A DNA stretch of 64,000 nt from Dermatemys mawii (Eukaryota; Chordata; Testudines; Dermatemydidae): contig ML677373.1 in assembly GCA_007922305.1 (NCBI GenBank), forward strand, positions 16,746,242 to 16,810,241. Direction: 5' to 3'. The position numbers were made by a program, and so were the translations under genes. Under the pieces are notes generated by a model, which worked only from the letters and a program-made list of their open reading frames with translations, was not told the origin of the DNA and made no database searches. This document shows positions 1 to 10,125 of the stretch, in pieces; position 1 is the stretch's first letter; every line of letters begins with the position of its first letter.

Positions 1-1127
1 TGAGATCTTCACTCTCTATGACACCTTTGAAAATCCTACCTACTATGAGCATTTTTGAAAAAGTCAAGGGGCTTTTCTTTGTTGTGATAGATCCCTTTTG
101 TTTGTTGTGGACAGTTTGGATGACTAAGCAGGTACAGTCCTGGACTGGTCAAGGCTCTCAGCTAGACTCCTGAAGGTTGTGGGTTTGAGAGTTGCTTCAT
201 CTTGCCCTGAAAGGCTCTCTCCAATTGATCCAGCTTCAAAATGGGTAACTAATCCCCTAGGTGAGGGTAGTGAAAGGTGGTCAGAGGTACTTTACTCCCT
301 TGGGACCCAGATAGCCACTTCACTCCCTTGTGTGTACTGTTGGCTATGAAATTGGCATCCCTTAAATGCGTCATACGGATGAGCCCTTGGCTTTGGGTGG
401 ATTGGCTCTGCACTCTGTTTAGTCTGGATCCACCAGTGAGTACTACATCTGAGTCTAATGTAGTGCACCTGAGTTCCATCCCCTCAGATGCCACGAAAGA
501 TCCTGCAGTATCTTCAGTGTCACCCGCCCCCAAGATCTGTTTATAGTTTACTTTTCTTTGAAAAATTCTATATCACCTTTTTTGTGTGTGGGGCAATAGG
601 GGGAGGAGTTCATAAAACATTTGAAGCTTTTAATCCTTTTCCCTCCTGACACTTCTATGCTGTTTGCACTACTCAAGAGCCCGACTCCAAATGAGGCAGC
701 CATTCTTAACCTATGCAGACAAAGGGAGTGGTTCCCCTAGCAACAAGAACCATGTGGAGGTTCTCAGAGAGCTCTTCCCCCACCCCACTTGTGTTTTCTT
801 TCAAGTTAGCATTTTGCACAGCATCTCTGGTGGAGACTCCAACAACCCGGCTAGCGGCAAACAACTCTTCTGGCTCTACAGAACCAGCATTCAAAAAGCA
901 ATTATTCTGCATGGATCAGCCAGCAAATATGATAATCATGGGTAAGTGAACTGGCAAGCATCCCAAGTTGAGGATGTGTTGGTGGGGAGGAAGTTTAACA
1001 GGCTAAGAGACTGAACTGCTCAATGCTTTCCAATAGTATGTGTTTCTGTAACAGACACAGTGTTGTGATATTTGCCTCTTTTACTGACGTGCTCATATCT
1101 CTAGATCAGCAGTTTTACTGCTTTGAG
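1..1127. other. Unrecognised sequence, no gene seen
   Basis: No repeat family or exon is recognised here. Short open frames occur on both strands at about 250-550 and 660-950, overlapping one another in several frames, which is typical of chance frames; none resembles a known protein and no convincing splice or start context was seen. Confidence 0.5.
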
Positions 1128-1302
1128 TAGGAGATAGAAGACCTGGGTTCTAATTCTGGCTCTCCTGCTTCTTTGCTGTGTGACCTTGGGCAAGCCACTT
1201 CACTCTTTGTACCTCAGTTTCCTCATCTGCAAAACAGAAATATAAGAACACAGGGCATTGTGAAGATTGCATATGTAAAGTCCTATATAAATATACTATT
1301 AT
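1128..1302 (+). repeat. MIR-like CORE-SINE, plus
   Basis: Shows the classic MIR order: 'gacctgggttctaattctgg', then 'tgtgaccttgggcaagccac', then 'cctcagtttcctcatctgc', followed by an AT-rich tail. MIR-type CORE-SINEs are tRNA-derived retroposons mobilised by L2-like LINEs; this copy is old and diverged. Confidence 0.85.
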
Positions 1303-1475
1303 CTCTGAGATTTTACACACATGAGGATTAGCTTCAAGAGCAAGTATAATTTTGTCAAGCAGTTGCTTATTTTCATTATGGCTTCAACGCCATTTATTTT
1401 TCTGCAGGTTTAGCTACATATTTTTCCCTCCAGTACAGTACTTATGAATCTTAGCAAGTGTATAATATAGTGTGT

Positions 1476-1602
1476 TTGTGTATATGTATATATGTATGTG
1501 TATATATGTGTGTATGTGTATGTGTGTTTGTGTGTATATATATGTATATGTGTGTATATATAGGTATATTTATGTGTGTATATTTATATATATTTATAAA
1601 AT
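1476..1602. repeat. TG/TA compound microsatellite
   Basis: An alternating purine-pyrimidine tract of mixed (TG)n and (TA)n units runs for about 125 bp. Such tracts are length-polymorphic and can adopt Z-DNA or cruciform structure; no gene association is visible. Confidence 0.9.
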
Positions 1603-1835
1603 TGTGAACAGCTTTACCTGAAATGAGCCATGGATTTGGTTAAGTGAAGCTCATGTTGTATTGTGGTGAAATTGAATATATAATAACACAGTGGTTTTAA
1701 TCTTATTATGTGCCAAACCATTCAAGTATGTCATTTTTATGCTCTCACTGCAGTTTGATTTATTAACAGAATGTTTGCAACCTCAGTTTTATTTACGCAA
1801 GTCAATTGCACAGGCTCTCACACTACATGTTTCAT

Positions 1836-2014
1836 CAGTGGATCTCAAAGCACTTCCCAGTCTTTAATGTGAAGGGAGGGGACTGTTATCCCCGTTTTAT
1901 ACATAGCCTCTCAGTGGTTTGCTCAAGGTCACATAGGAAATCTGTGACAGAGCAGGGACTTGAACCCATATCTTTTAAGTCCTAGGCTAGGGCCCAAACC
2001 ATTGCCCCAGCCTT
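1836..2014 (-). repeat. MIR-like CORE-SINE, minus
   Basis: Contains the reverse complement of MIR landmarks: 'ttatccccgttttatacata', 'gctcaaggtcacatagg', 'gacagagcagggacttgaac'. The order is that of a minus-strand copy. Confidence 0.8.
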
Positions 2015-2562
2015 CTTCAGAACACAGCATCATGTGATCTAAATATCATTTAAGTTTCTGGTCATATGTTAATTAACTTCATATGTAAAAACTTTTTTTT
2101 GTGTGGAAACAAACCATTGTTGAGTAATAATATACGCTGGTCATTTGTGCATAGTCTTTCTGACAGTTCCAGTCTGGAATTGGGTTGTATTATGCATGGA
2201 CAGTCATAATGAGTGCACTTACTAATATAGTAAATTATTGCAGGCAATCATGGTAACTGTGCTTGCAAATTAGGTGCACAGTTACAGGCATAAGCTGCCA
2301 GCAGATATGTCAATGATGTACATTATTATTACTTTAATTATTACTTGTGGGTCTGAGGGAACATCCTATGGGAATATCATTTACTAGATGTTTGTGAAGA
2401 ACCAAATACAAGGGGGTTGGCTGCTTTGGGGTACTTCCAGGACACCAGTATTACTGTCCTATTGTTATACATGATGGGAACTTTAATGGCTATAAATGGT
2501 CAAAGCATTGCCTTTTATATCTCCTCTGAAAGGTGCCTCTTTCAGGACATAAAACGAGGAAT
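2015..2562. other. Unrecognised AT-rich sequence
   Basis: No gene or known repeat is recognised. A 61-codon minus-strand frame at 2,062-2,247 has no recognisable domain. Confidence 0.45.
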
Positions 2563-2765
2563 ACTTGTGGCACCTTAGAGACTAACCAGTTTATTTCAGC
2601 ATAAGCTTTTGTGAGCTATAGCCCACTTCATCGGACGCATAGAATGGAACAGACAGAAGTAAGATGCATTTATAGACACAGAAAGCAAAAAAAAGTTGTA
2701 AATTACCATATCAATTCTAAGAGGCTGTTTAATTTGGATGTGCCATTATCAGCAGGAATGCTAGG
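2563..2765 (+). repeat. Interspersed repeat of turtle/crocodilian type
   Basis: Begins with 'cttgtggcaccttagagact' and continues through 'cataagcttttgtgagctat' and 'cccacttcatcggacgca'. I recall this block as a very abundant reptile repeat; the class is uncertain to me. The downstream part (after about 2,665) is strongly decayed, so the right edge is approximate. Confidence 0.75.
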
Positions 2766-3527
2766 AATGCTAGTCCTCTCCTGCCTGGTACAACTGATTT
2801 ATTCTTTTTTTGACAATGAGATGGACATCTACATCCATTAATTCTTCAGCCATATTCTTTGTCGAACTTCCTTCTCTCTTCCCCCCCCCCTCCCCTTTTC
2901 AATAATAAGATGATTTTTCTTCTGCATCAGTTCCATTTTGTGGATGTCACCTTTTCCTACTCCTCTCCATTACAGTGATGTCCCATGAAAAGAGAAGCAC
3001 TGCCTGTCTTATTTTTCTCAGCTCTCTTCAGATTGTCATTAAAAGTGTATGTGTGTTTGCTGTAGGGTAGCTGCTATAAATTGTCACTCACTGTACTCAG
3101 GGGCTCTCACTTTAGGCTCTAGATTGATGCCTGGGACAATAGAAAGCAAGAGAAGAGGAATCGTCTTCAAGGGAAAGGATGTATGTTTGATTGCTTCACA
3201 GTCTCATCTTCTCTTTTCACTATCTCTAGCAATGCATCACTAGGTCTATATAGGTAAAATATTAACCTTTAGCCTTCTTAAGAGAGGTCCATCACCACCT
3301 GCGCATACCTCTGGTACCCAACCAATCAGAGACATCCTCAGTCCGTCCCCTGTGGGATCATGTGACTCTGGTGCCAGAGGATCACAACACAAATTAAATT
3401 TCTTGACTGGTTTCTCCTCATCTTATTTGGAAGATTCAGGCTTGGCTACACCTAGTGGCTTTTCCTAACTTTCTAGCCAACATAGAAGGATCAGTAGTGA
3501 TTAGAGAGGGAGGCTGAAGTTGTGGTT
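2766..3527. other. Unrecognised; contains a pyrimidine tract
   Basis: A C/T-rich run lies at about 2,868-2,900, including ten consecutive C. The rest is unassigned. Open frames at 2,611-2,841 and 3,049-3,243 carry no recognisable domain. Confidence 0.4.
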
Positions 3528-3597
3528 ACAGTACTGGCTAGAAACACATGAGGTCTGGATTCTGTCCCTGATTCTGCCACTGATTTTCTGTTGCTTT
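3528..3597 (+). repeat. MIR-like SINE fragment
   Basis: 'aggtctggattctgtccctg' followed by 'attctgccactgattt' matches the 5' half of the MIR-like SINEs elsewhere in the window; the rest of the element is missing. Confidence 0.55.
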
Positions 3598-3689
3598 AGT
3601 ATAAAGGCAATTCAAACTCATATATATAAATTTTAAAAGAAAATATCAGCTATATCCTTCTACCCAGTCATAGTCAACAATGACAGAGA

Positions 3690-3935
3690 ACAGGGAGCAT
3701 TTTGGAGGAAAAACCAAGAGTTCAGGCTTCAGCTGAGCTAAGTTCACATTGACATCAAGACATTAAGGAGAAGATGTCACAGGGACAGGCAGAGAAATGG
3801 CACTGGAGGGGAAGAGGCAGTTTCAGAGTGGAGGGGTAGATTTGTGAGTCATCAACATAAAGGCATCAGGTGAGTTGAGGAGCTTGCCAAGAGAAAGGGC
3901 CAAGACAGAGTTTTGTAGGGTTGATCAAATATCCT
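3690..3935 (-). pseudogene. L2/L3-clade LINE reverse transcriptase fragment
   Basis: Read on the minus strand, bases 3,848-3,859 encode Y-V-D-D, followed by S-Q-I-Y, which is the catalytic box C motif and its usual downstream residues in L2/L3/CR1-group reverse transcriptases. The plus-strand text 'tttgtgagtcatcaacataa' is the familiar antisense of this motif in ancient amniote LINE remnants. Downstream, the frame continues for roughly 30 codons before stop codons appear, so it is dead. Both aspartates are intact, but the fragment is only part of the palm domain. It differs from the CR1 copies elsewhere in the window and is probably older. Clade assignment (L2 against L3) is uncertain. Confidence 0.55.
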
Positions 3936-5415
3936 AAAAAGTGTTGTTCTAAAACTTTCCAAGGCTCATATCACTTTTTCAGTTCACATACTGATAATGC
4001 TCAGATACATAATCTTGGGGTTTAAAACAGAAAGGGGCTAAAGCTGAAAAGTTGTACCTGGATCCAAACTTCCTCAAAGTACAAGGTTACTGCAGACCTT
4101 GTTCAGACCTATCCCTAGTGTAAATCATATGGTAACACACTCCTGGTCGGGTCTCCTGCAAATATTCTTTTCATGTGGGCAGTTGTGATAACCAGATATT
4201 TAGATCTTTATACATCTTTGTTCATAAATGGTTAGATTCTTTAGCACCTTCTTGGGCAATATGAGAATACACAATGGTTGAATGTATCCTCAAGGAATAC
4301 TGAATTCTTTTGGGCAGGGGGAAGGATTAGCTTTATTTAGGTTGACATTAAAATGTTCTTAGTATCTGAATCCAGGCCTCGACTATTCTGACTTGATTTT
4401 AAAATAGGGATTTCAAAACCAGACATTGTAATGGTTAAAATAATATTTCATGAAAGTTGACTTATGGAGCTCAATGTGCTTTTGAACAGCAAAGTTAAAG
4501 GCATTGTGAAATACTTGACTGTGTAAAAAGCTGCATGATTTGTATAGTAGTTTGAGAGGGTTTCTATAAAAATATTTAAAATTATGACCATATTTCAAAA
4601 CCAATTATAATACCATGTGTTAAATGTATTCAGAAATCAGTGCTGAGCTAGGATTGCCTTATTTAAATTAATTTAGCCATTTGTGCTTCTTTTATATTTT
4701 CTAAATCACTAGGCATTTTATGTACGGAAAAATCTACGTACAGCCATGCAAAAAGGTCTGGAAAGGAACTGGCCATTTTTATTGAATTTTGTCTGGTATG
4801 ACACTTTTTTCTGACTCACAAGTGAAGGTAATCATTCAGTTTTTATTTAGTAGACAGCCAGAAAGTTATCCTTAAAAAAAAACAAACCTCAATATAGCAT
4901 TTTATTTTGTTTTTGCATGAGATGTTAAAACCCAGTGATTGGTTAAAATAGTTTGTTAGGGCTAAATAGGCTGACATTGCTTGTTTAAATCATTGCATAT
5001 ATAATGACCTAATATTCATAATTTTAAATGTGACATCCGCTGCACAAGACTTTTTCTGTAATCCCATTGTTTTTTATTTAAATGTAATATACAGTGAAAC
5101 CCGCATTAAGTGCCAAGTCCAACAGACAGCCTCCTGCCTTAATATGGACCATTTGAAAGGTTCCTCAGTGTCCAGAATGATTTTGTTTGACCTTTAGTTA
5201 GATCAACTCTGCTAGACTGATTTCTGCTGGCTCCTTTGGGCATCACTTAAGACAGATGTCACTGTAGCTGACTGTTCCCCAGCATTTTAAGATCCCTAAA
5301 TAAAGTACATTTTTCCTCCATTGTCTTTGTCAAATGAGCATAAAGCAATCACCCACATTCACTTATATTTGGGGCAGAGAGCCTATCTTTTGATTAAGTG
5401 CTTCATACATTTAGG
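3936..5415. other. Repeat-poor AT-rich sequence
   Basis: About 1.5 kb with no recognised transposon copy. The part at 4,380-5,090 is AT-rich with few CpG and could hold conserved noncoding sequence, but nothing in a single sequence proves it. 5,093-5,130 has a short stretch loosely reminiscent of a Tigger-type DNA transposon end, which I could not support. Confidence 0.4.
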
Positions 5416-5418
5416 GGT

Positions 5419-5500
5419 AGATCCTTAGCCAGTGTGCAATTGCATAGGTCTATTGCTATTGACTTCAGTAGACCTACGACAATTTATACTAGCTAAGTAT
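5419..5500. repeat. Short fold-back repeat (MITE-like)
   Basis: Left arm 'agatccttagccagtgtgc' is the imperfect reverse complement of the right arm ending 'tatactagctaagta', with 'attgacttcagtagacctac' near the centre. It is one of many short palindromic copies in this window. Confidence 0.65.
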
Positions 5501-6475
5501 AAAACTATACCCCTTAAAACTATACATAAAGAATAATGTAATTTCACAGAGATAACATAATCCATGAAGCTGAGCAGTAGCAATTCCTGTACATTGTCTG
5601 TTTAAAGGTAGCAAAATGGGATTGCGATGGAATTTACTCCGGCTTAATGCTTTCTGTTGCGTTAATCTAGGCTATTCATTTTCTTCCAAGACATACAGTA
5701 GTAGTATTGTGAAGGTGGTATGTGTTTACATTGAACATTGTCAGTCGTTACAGCATGGTTAGAATGAGTTCAAACTTAGAATTTAGATTAAACTTACATT
5801 CACCCTCTAGGAAAAAAAAACCAGGGTAATTTTCTACATGCTATCATAGTAGAGAGGGTAATGGAAATAAAGTTAAAAAATTGTAGCATATAAACTTGGG
5901 GGTAATTGGAGAATCTAAAGGATAAAAGAGTATGCTATTAATGTCCCACTGTATTTGCAGTGCAAACCAGTGGGGTTACTTTGTCACAGTGTATAATGTG
6001 CCTTTGCAGACGCAGATGGCTAAAAGGAAGATTAATGCATATGGTCCTAGCCACCTTTCATATCTTTACAGCTAAACATTATTTATAGAAATCAATTAGT
6101 TCTCTGTCTTTTCTATTTTATTATGAGCCTCCATCCAAGTTGCTGGCAAGCTCTTTAAGAGGATGATTGATGGTAAATTTTCAAAATGGATAAAAAAGGA
6201 ACTCCTCTGCGGGAATTGGTAGTGAGGAGAAAGGCGAATGATAGTAAAGCACAAATTTGGTGCTATACTAGGAACCTGCACGTACACAATAAGTGTGATC
6301 ATTATTACATGCTATTTTTCCCTAAAGACTTGAGCTCAGCTTAATATTTGTTGCTGAAAACTAGGTGAAGTTTTACCTTTCCTATTTAATTTGTAGCAAT
6401 GGCAATATTATTTACTTATGTACTTTGCGAATGCTCAATACACTGTATGTTCCATTCCTGATCCAGCAAGCACTT
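5501..6475. other. Unrecognised AT-rich sequence
   Basis: No gene or known repeat seen. A 68-codon minus frame at 6,096-6,302 has no recognisable domain. Confidence 0.4.
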
Positions 6476-7153
6476 AGGGTATGGTTACACTTACAAGATT
6501 ATAGCGCTATAGGTTATAGCGGTCCCCTTATACAGTAATATGTATAGCGCTATTGTATGTCCACACTCAGATGCTCCTGCGGTATAGCATGGCCACATTT
6601 GGGGCACTTAATGCGGCATTAAGAGCAGCGCATTAGGGCAGGTATCCCAGCATTCAGCTGGGTGCAACGTGCTTTTTAAACAAGGGGGGTGAGGGGGGAC
6701 GCGTTGTGTGTATGTAGAGGGAGAGAGACAGTGGTTTTTCCATTTTTCTGAAAGCCTGTCAGTGAGCCTCCCTTCACAGAAGGCTTTGTTTTCACACAGG
6801 CTCCCTCCTTAAACATTTGCATTGCTTATCTGCCGAGTTAAGAAAGAAACTCTAAAGAGGTACTTCCGCATTCCTCCAGCGGAGTTCAAAACAAAGGGAA
6901 GAGACGTCAATTGCCTTAAATGGCTCTAGGCATCTCCAGAGATTACTTGTAGCACAGTGGGTGTCCACATTCTTGCTGTAGCGCTACAGCAGGTGCGCTA
7001 CAGCCCTTATTCCCCATGCGGAGGTGGATTAATAATAGTGCTATAACTCAGCAGTTATAGCGCTATTAATGCCTTGCCAGTGTGGACGGGGAGGAGGTTA
7101 TAGCGCTCGTGGGGGCTTTATAGCGCTATAAAGTGCCAGTGTAACCATGGCCT
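6476..7153. mobile_element. Nonautonomous DNA transposon with inverted ends
   Basis: The left end 'gggtatggttacact' and the reverse complement of the right end ('ggccatggttacact') form terminal inverted repeats. Inside both ends lie copies of the palindrome TATAGCGCTATA (6,500-6,511 and 7,119-7,130 complete; partial or variant copies at 6,543, 6,976, 7,056 and 7,099). Flanks are TTA on the left and TCA on the right, which would fit a mutated 3-bp target duplication of PIF-Harbinger type; this class is an inference. No transposase frame is present. Confidence 0.75.
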
Positions 7154-7299
7154 CAGTCACCTATGTAGTCCCAGTTACTTCTGTGCGTAAGTGTTTATAG
7201 AATCAGGCCTTTGTGTCTTAAATTATTGTTTAGCTAAAAAAGGATGCTTCTTTCAGGATGCTGGTTGATTTGCCTATGTTAGTAATAGAATACGAATCC

Positions 7300-7545
7300 T
7301 ACTGGCCCCAGTCCTTCCTGCCCAGAGCCCTGTTGACTTCAGTGGGATCCCATGTTGGGTCTGCTCACAAAGTTCTCTTTGCAGGATCCGGATCTAAGAT
7401 TGATAGGATTTTCAGGGGCTGATGAATGGAAAATTATTTATTTTATGTTAACTAGGCTTTTTCTCACTGTCTGAAGCTCACTGAAGTCAATGGGAGTCTT
7501 TCCAGTCCTTTCAGGAAGCTTTGAGTCAGGCCCACCTAGCAATTT
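7300..7545. repeat. Pair of short fold-back repeats
   Basis: Two degenerate units, about 7,300-7,400 and 7,450-7,545, each contain the marker core ('gttgacttcagtgggatc' and 'cactgaagtcaatgggagtc'). They belong to the same group of short palindromic elements as those at 5.4 and 12.9 kb. Confidence 0.5.
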
Positions 7546-7589
7546 TCATCTTCAAAGTTCTTTAAACATATTAACTAGTTCACTCTCTT

Positions 7590-7748
7590 CAAATGCCTGT
7601 CTATAAAATGGGGGTAATAATACTTGCTTTACATATCTGAAAGCAGATAAGTGACTCACTGAAGGTCCCAACAGGGCATCTCAAGGAGGACTAGAACTCT
7701 GAAATTCCATGTTTCCTGCCCTGTAGCTGCAACACTATATCATGCCTC
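7590..7748 (-). repeat. MIR-like SINE fragments
   Basis: 7,590-7,640 has the MIR motif 'ctataaaatgggggtaataa' in plus sense, while 7,645-7,748 ('gtgactcactgaaggtccca', 'ggaggactagaactctga') reads as the minus-sense half. They may be two abutting pieces in opposite orientation. Confidence 0.55.
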
Positions 7749-7782
7749 TCTCCATATATAGTAATATAATCTGGGCATCCAG

Positions 7783-7858
7783 GAAAGCAGAGTGGTCAGG
7801 TACTGGACTGGGAGCCAGGAGACCTGAATTCTAATCCTCCCTGAGCCACTAAACTGCT
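7783..7858 (+). repeat. MIR-like SINE, 5' part (interrupted)
   Basis: 'gggagccaggagacctgaat' and 'cctccctgagccact' are the 5' half of a MIR-like SINE. It stops at a CR1 insertion and resumes at 8,212 with the expected 'tgtgtaacctt' motif. Confidence 0.85.
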
Positions 7859-8202
7859 AAGAACATAAGAATGACCAAAGTGGGTCAGACCAAAGGTCCG
7901 TCCAGCCCAGTATCCTGTCTACTGACAGTGGCCAATACCAGGTGCCCCAGAGGGAGTGAACCTAACAGGTAATGCTCAGGTGATCTCTCTCCTGCCATCC
8001 ATCACTCCCTCTGACAAACAGAGCTAGGGAGACCATTCCTTACCCATCCTGTCTAATAGCCATTACGGGACTTAACCTCCATTTATTTATCCAGTTCTCT
8101 TTTAAACCTGTTTATAATTCTAGCCTTCACAACCTCCTCAGGCAAGGAGTTCCACAGGTTGACTGTGTGCAGTGTGAAGAAGAACTTCCTTTTATTTGTT
8201 TT
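7859..8202 (-). mobile_element. CR1 LINE, 5'-truncated, minus strand
   Basis: Starts with 'aagaacataagaatgacc', the reverse complement of the CR1 3' tail, followed by 'gtgggtcagaccaaaggtcc' and ends near 'aagaagaacttccttttatt'. It covers the CR1 3' UTR and the last codons of ORF2 only. It sits inside a MIR-like SINE; 'aaactgct' on the left (7,851-7,858) and 'aaacctgct' on the right (8,203-8,211) look like a target duplication with one inserted base. Confidence 0.9.
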
Positions 8203-8211
8203 AAACCTGCT

Positions 8212-8395
8212 GTGTAACCTTGGCGGAAATCACTTCAGCTGCCTGTTTCTTTTTGTCTTCTTTACTTAGATTGGGAGCTCTTCAGGCTACAGGTTGTCTC
8301 TTAGCGTGTGTTTTCAGTATCTAACACAATGAGGCCCCCATCTCAGTTAAAGGTCTCTAGATGCTACCGTAACACAAATAAATAATAATAAAAGT
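8212..8395 (+). repeat. MIR-like SINE, 3' part with long tail
   Basis: Continues the SINE from 7,858: 'tgtgtaacctt', 'cacttcagctgcctgtttct', then the reptile-type tail 'agattgggagctcttcag', 'ctaacacaatgaggccccca' and a terminal 'aaataaataataataaaa'. The tail is shared with copies at 51.7 and 63.8 kb. Confidence 0.85.
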
Positions 8396-8615
8396 CTGTA
8401 ACAATCACCTCAAAAGTTTTAAACTGAACAAAGTGGTGATCATGTCAAAAGCTTCAGAAACGTATCGTGTCAGTCGTAATGCTTTACCTTAAGCTTGCCA
8501 CATGTTTCTTTTTCAACCAAAGTGATTAACTTGTCTTTGATAGAACAAATTGCAAATCACTGGACTGTGTATTTTTCTAAGCAGTGAAATGTAACACGCG
8601 TGTTCTGGGTAACAC

Positions 8616-9008
8616 TATAAAAACATTTCCAGTGGCTGTGTACTGCTCAAGAAAGCGGGTCTCGTTTTAGAGAGACGTGCTAGCAGCAGCACCCGGATCC
8701 CTGCCATTGCTGCAGCCTGGAGAAGGCTGTAGGCCCAGCTGGAGGCAATTATGCACTTTCTGTTGGGGGATTATGAGCACCTGGGTGGTAATCACTGGGC
8801 TGATGAGGTAATTGGGAGAACATAAGTGGAAGGAACAAGAAGCCAGGGGCAGCTCAGAGAATAAGCCTGGACTGAAGTGTGAGGGTTGCAGGGAAGCCAA
8901 CTCTTGCAGTAAGCTTGCATAGACTGTGTTACTATGCTACAAAAGAATAAATGCACACCTTGGTGAAAGATAACAATGCGGTGTGTGTTTGTGACCCCGA
9001 ATCCTCCT
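8616..9008 (+). mobile_element. 5' LTR-like end of a gypsy-type element
   Basis: The block at 8,924-8,992 (with 'acaaaagaataaatgcacac', an AATAAA signal, and 'cttggtgaaagataaca') is repeated at about 10,047-10,120 on the other side of a gag-like frame, which is the arrangement of a 5' and 3' LTR. Left edge is a guess; no TG...CA ends or target duplication could be fixed. Confidence 0.6.
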
Positions 9009-9141
9009 GAACTGGCCAGACAGTGCAGTTCAGCAGGTAGCGACAGAGGTGCCCTGCGACTCATGGAGGGTTTTTCCAGGAGCATTAATTCTCTCAAGCT
9101 GAGAGGAGACTTAAGTGGAACCTGCGTGGAGGAAGGAGATA

Positions 9142-9262
9142 GGGTGACCAGGCAGCAAGTGAGAAAAATCGGGGTAGGGGGTAATAGGAGAAAAAGACCT
9201 ATAAAAGAAAAAGACCCAAAAAATTGGGACTGTCCCCATAAAATCGGGACATCTGATCACCC
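9142..9262. mobile_element. Mariner-like fold-back element, copy 1
   Basis: Terminal inverted repeats gggtgaccag (left) and ctgatcaccc (right), each flanked by TA (9,140-9,141 and 9,263-9,264), the target used by Tc1/mariner transposons. The inside carries 'attgggactgtccccataaa'. Related copies lie at 10.67 and 33.22 kb. This one lies inside the gypsy-like element and so is younger. Confidence 0.75.
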
Positions 9263-9274
9263 TAGAAGGAAATC

Positions 9275-9850
9275 TGGGTGAGATGCTGGGCTGGCTAATG
9301 AAACAACCAAAGGGGATGCAGCAGGTGGAGAGGCAAGCACTTCTGAGCTGGCAGGTGGAACAGCCTTGAGTGTTGCAAGAGTTCATTAAGGAGCAGGCCC
9401 AGTACAGCAACAGCTCCTGCAGAGGCCAGTGAGTTCCAGTGAGGGGGCTGGAAATCGAACGACAGACTTGAGTAAAACGTCCCCAGGGGATGACCCTGAT
9501 GCCTTTTTACTAACCTTTGAGCTGGTGGCTACTAGCACCGGACAGGGCAAGGGTGCCTGGGCACTTTGGCTAGCCCATTATCTGGTTGACGAGGCTCGGG
9601 CAGCTTGTACGGCAATTAGTGAACACCAGGCCAAAGACTGAGATGCTGAAGGTTGCTATTTTGGACAGAATTGGCCTGCCAGCTGAGAAATACTGACAAA
9701 CATTCAGGGCAGCCAGCTGGAGTGGTGGGGTATGTCCCAGGGCCTTTGTACAGAAATTGTCAGACGGGGCGACTCAGTGGTTGCTGCCAGATAGCCAGGA
9801 CATTGAGGCCCTGATCCTGAGACTATAAGGGTCTGGGTTCAGAGGCACCG
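9275..9850 (+). pseudogene. Gypsy-type gag remnant with SCAN-like capsid region
   Basis: After a glutamine-rich stretch (about 9,279-9,425, with one in-frame stop) comes an open frame (9,429-9,641) containing D-D-P-D-A-F-L-L-T-F-E and then W-A-L-W-L-A-H-Y-L, the hallmark of the capsid region of Gmr1-like gypsy retrotransposons, from which the vertebrate SCAN domain is thought to derive. Similarity continues past the stop at 9,641 in another frame (about 9,645-9,830, with a recognisable I-L-D-R-I-G-L and R-A-A-S-W), so at least one frameshift has occurred. In a live element Gag would form the particle that packages the RNA. Protease and pol are missing: the 3' LTR-like copy follows within about 200 bp. 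The element is dead and internally deleted. Confidence 0.7.
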
Positions 9851-9959
9851 GAAGAATCATTAGAGATAGTGCTAAATTAACAGAGGAATATATGGAGGTG
9901 AACTTTCCATGGAAAGATCTCCATACCCTTATGACCAAGGGCAGAGGGAAGAAGGTTGA

Positions 9960-10125
9960 AGTCATCATACAGGGGTAGCTCAGAAGGAGGCTCAGAGGTA
10001 AACATGGCCTAAGGGAAGCCCATCCTGGCTGAAAGCCTCCATTACACTGTGTTACTATGTAAGAAAAGAATAAATGCACACCTTGGTGAAAGATAACAAC
10101 TGGATGTGTGTTTGTGACTCTGAGA
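9960..10125 (+). mobile_element. 3' LTR-like copy of the gypsy-type element
   Basis: 10,047-10,120 repeats the 8,924-8,992 block: 'actgtgttactatg', 'aagaataaatgcacacc', 'ttggtgaaagataacaa', 'tgtgtgtttgtgac'. Weaker similarity extends left to about 9,975 ('aggggtagctcagaagga' against 'aggggcagctcagagaat'). Confidence 0.65.
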
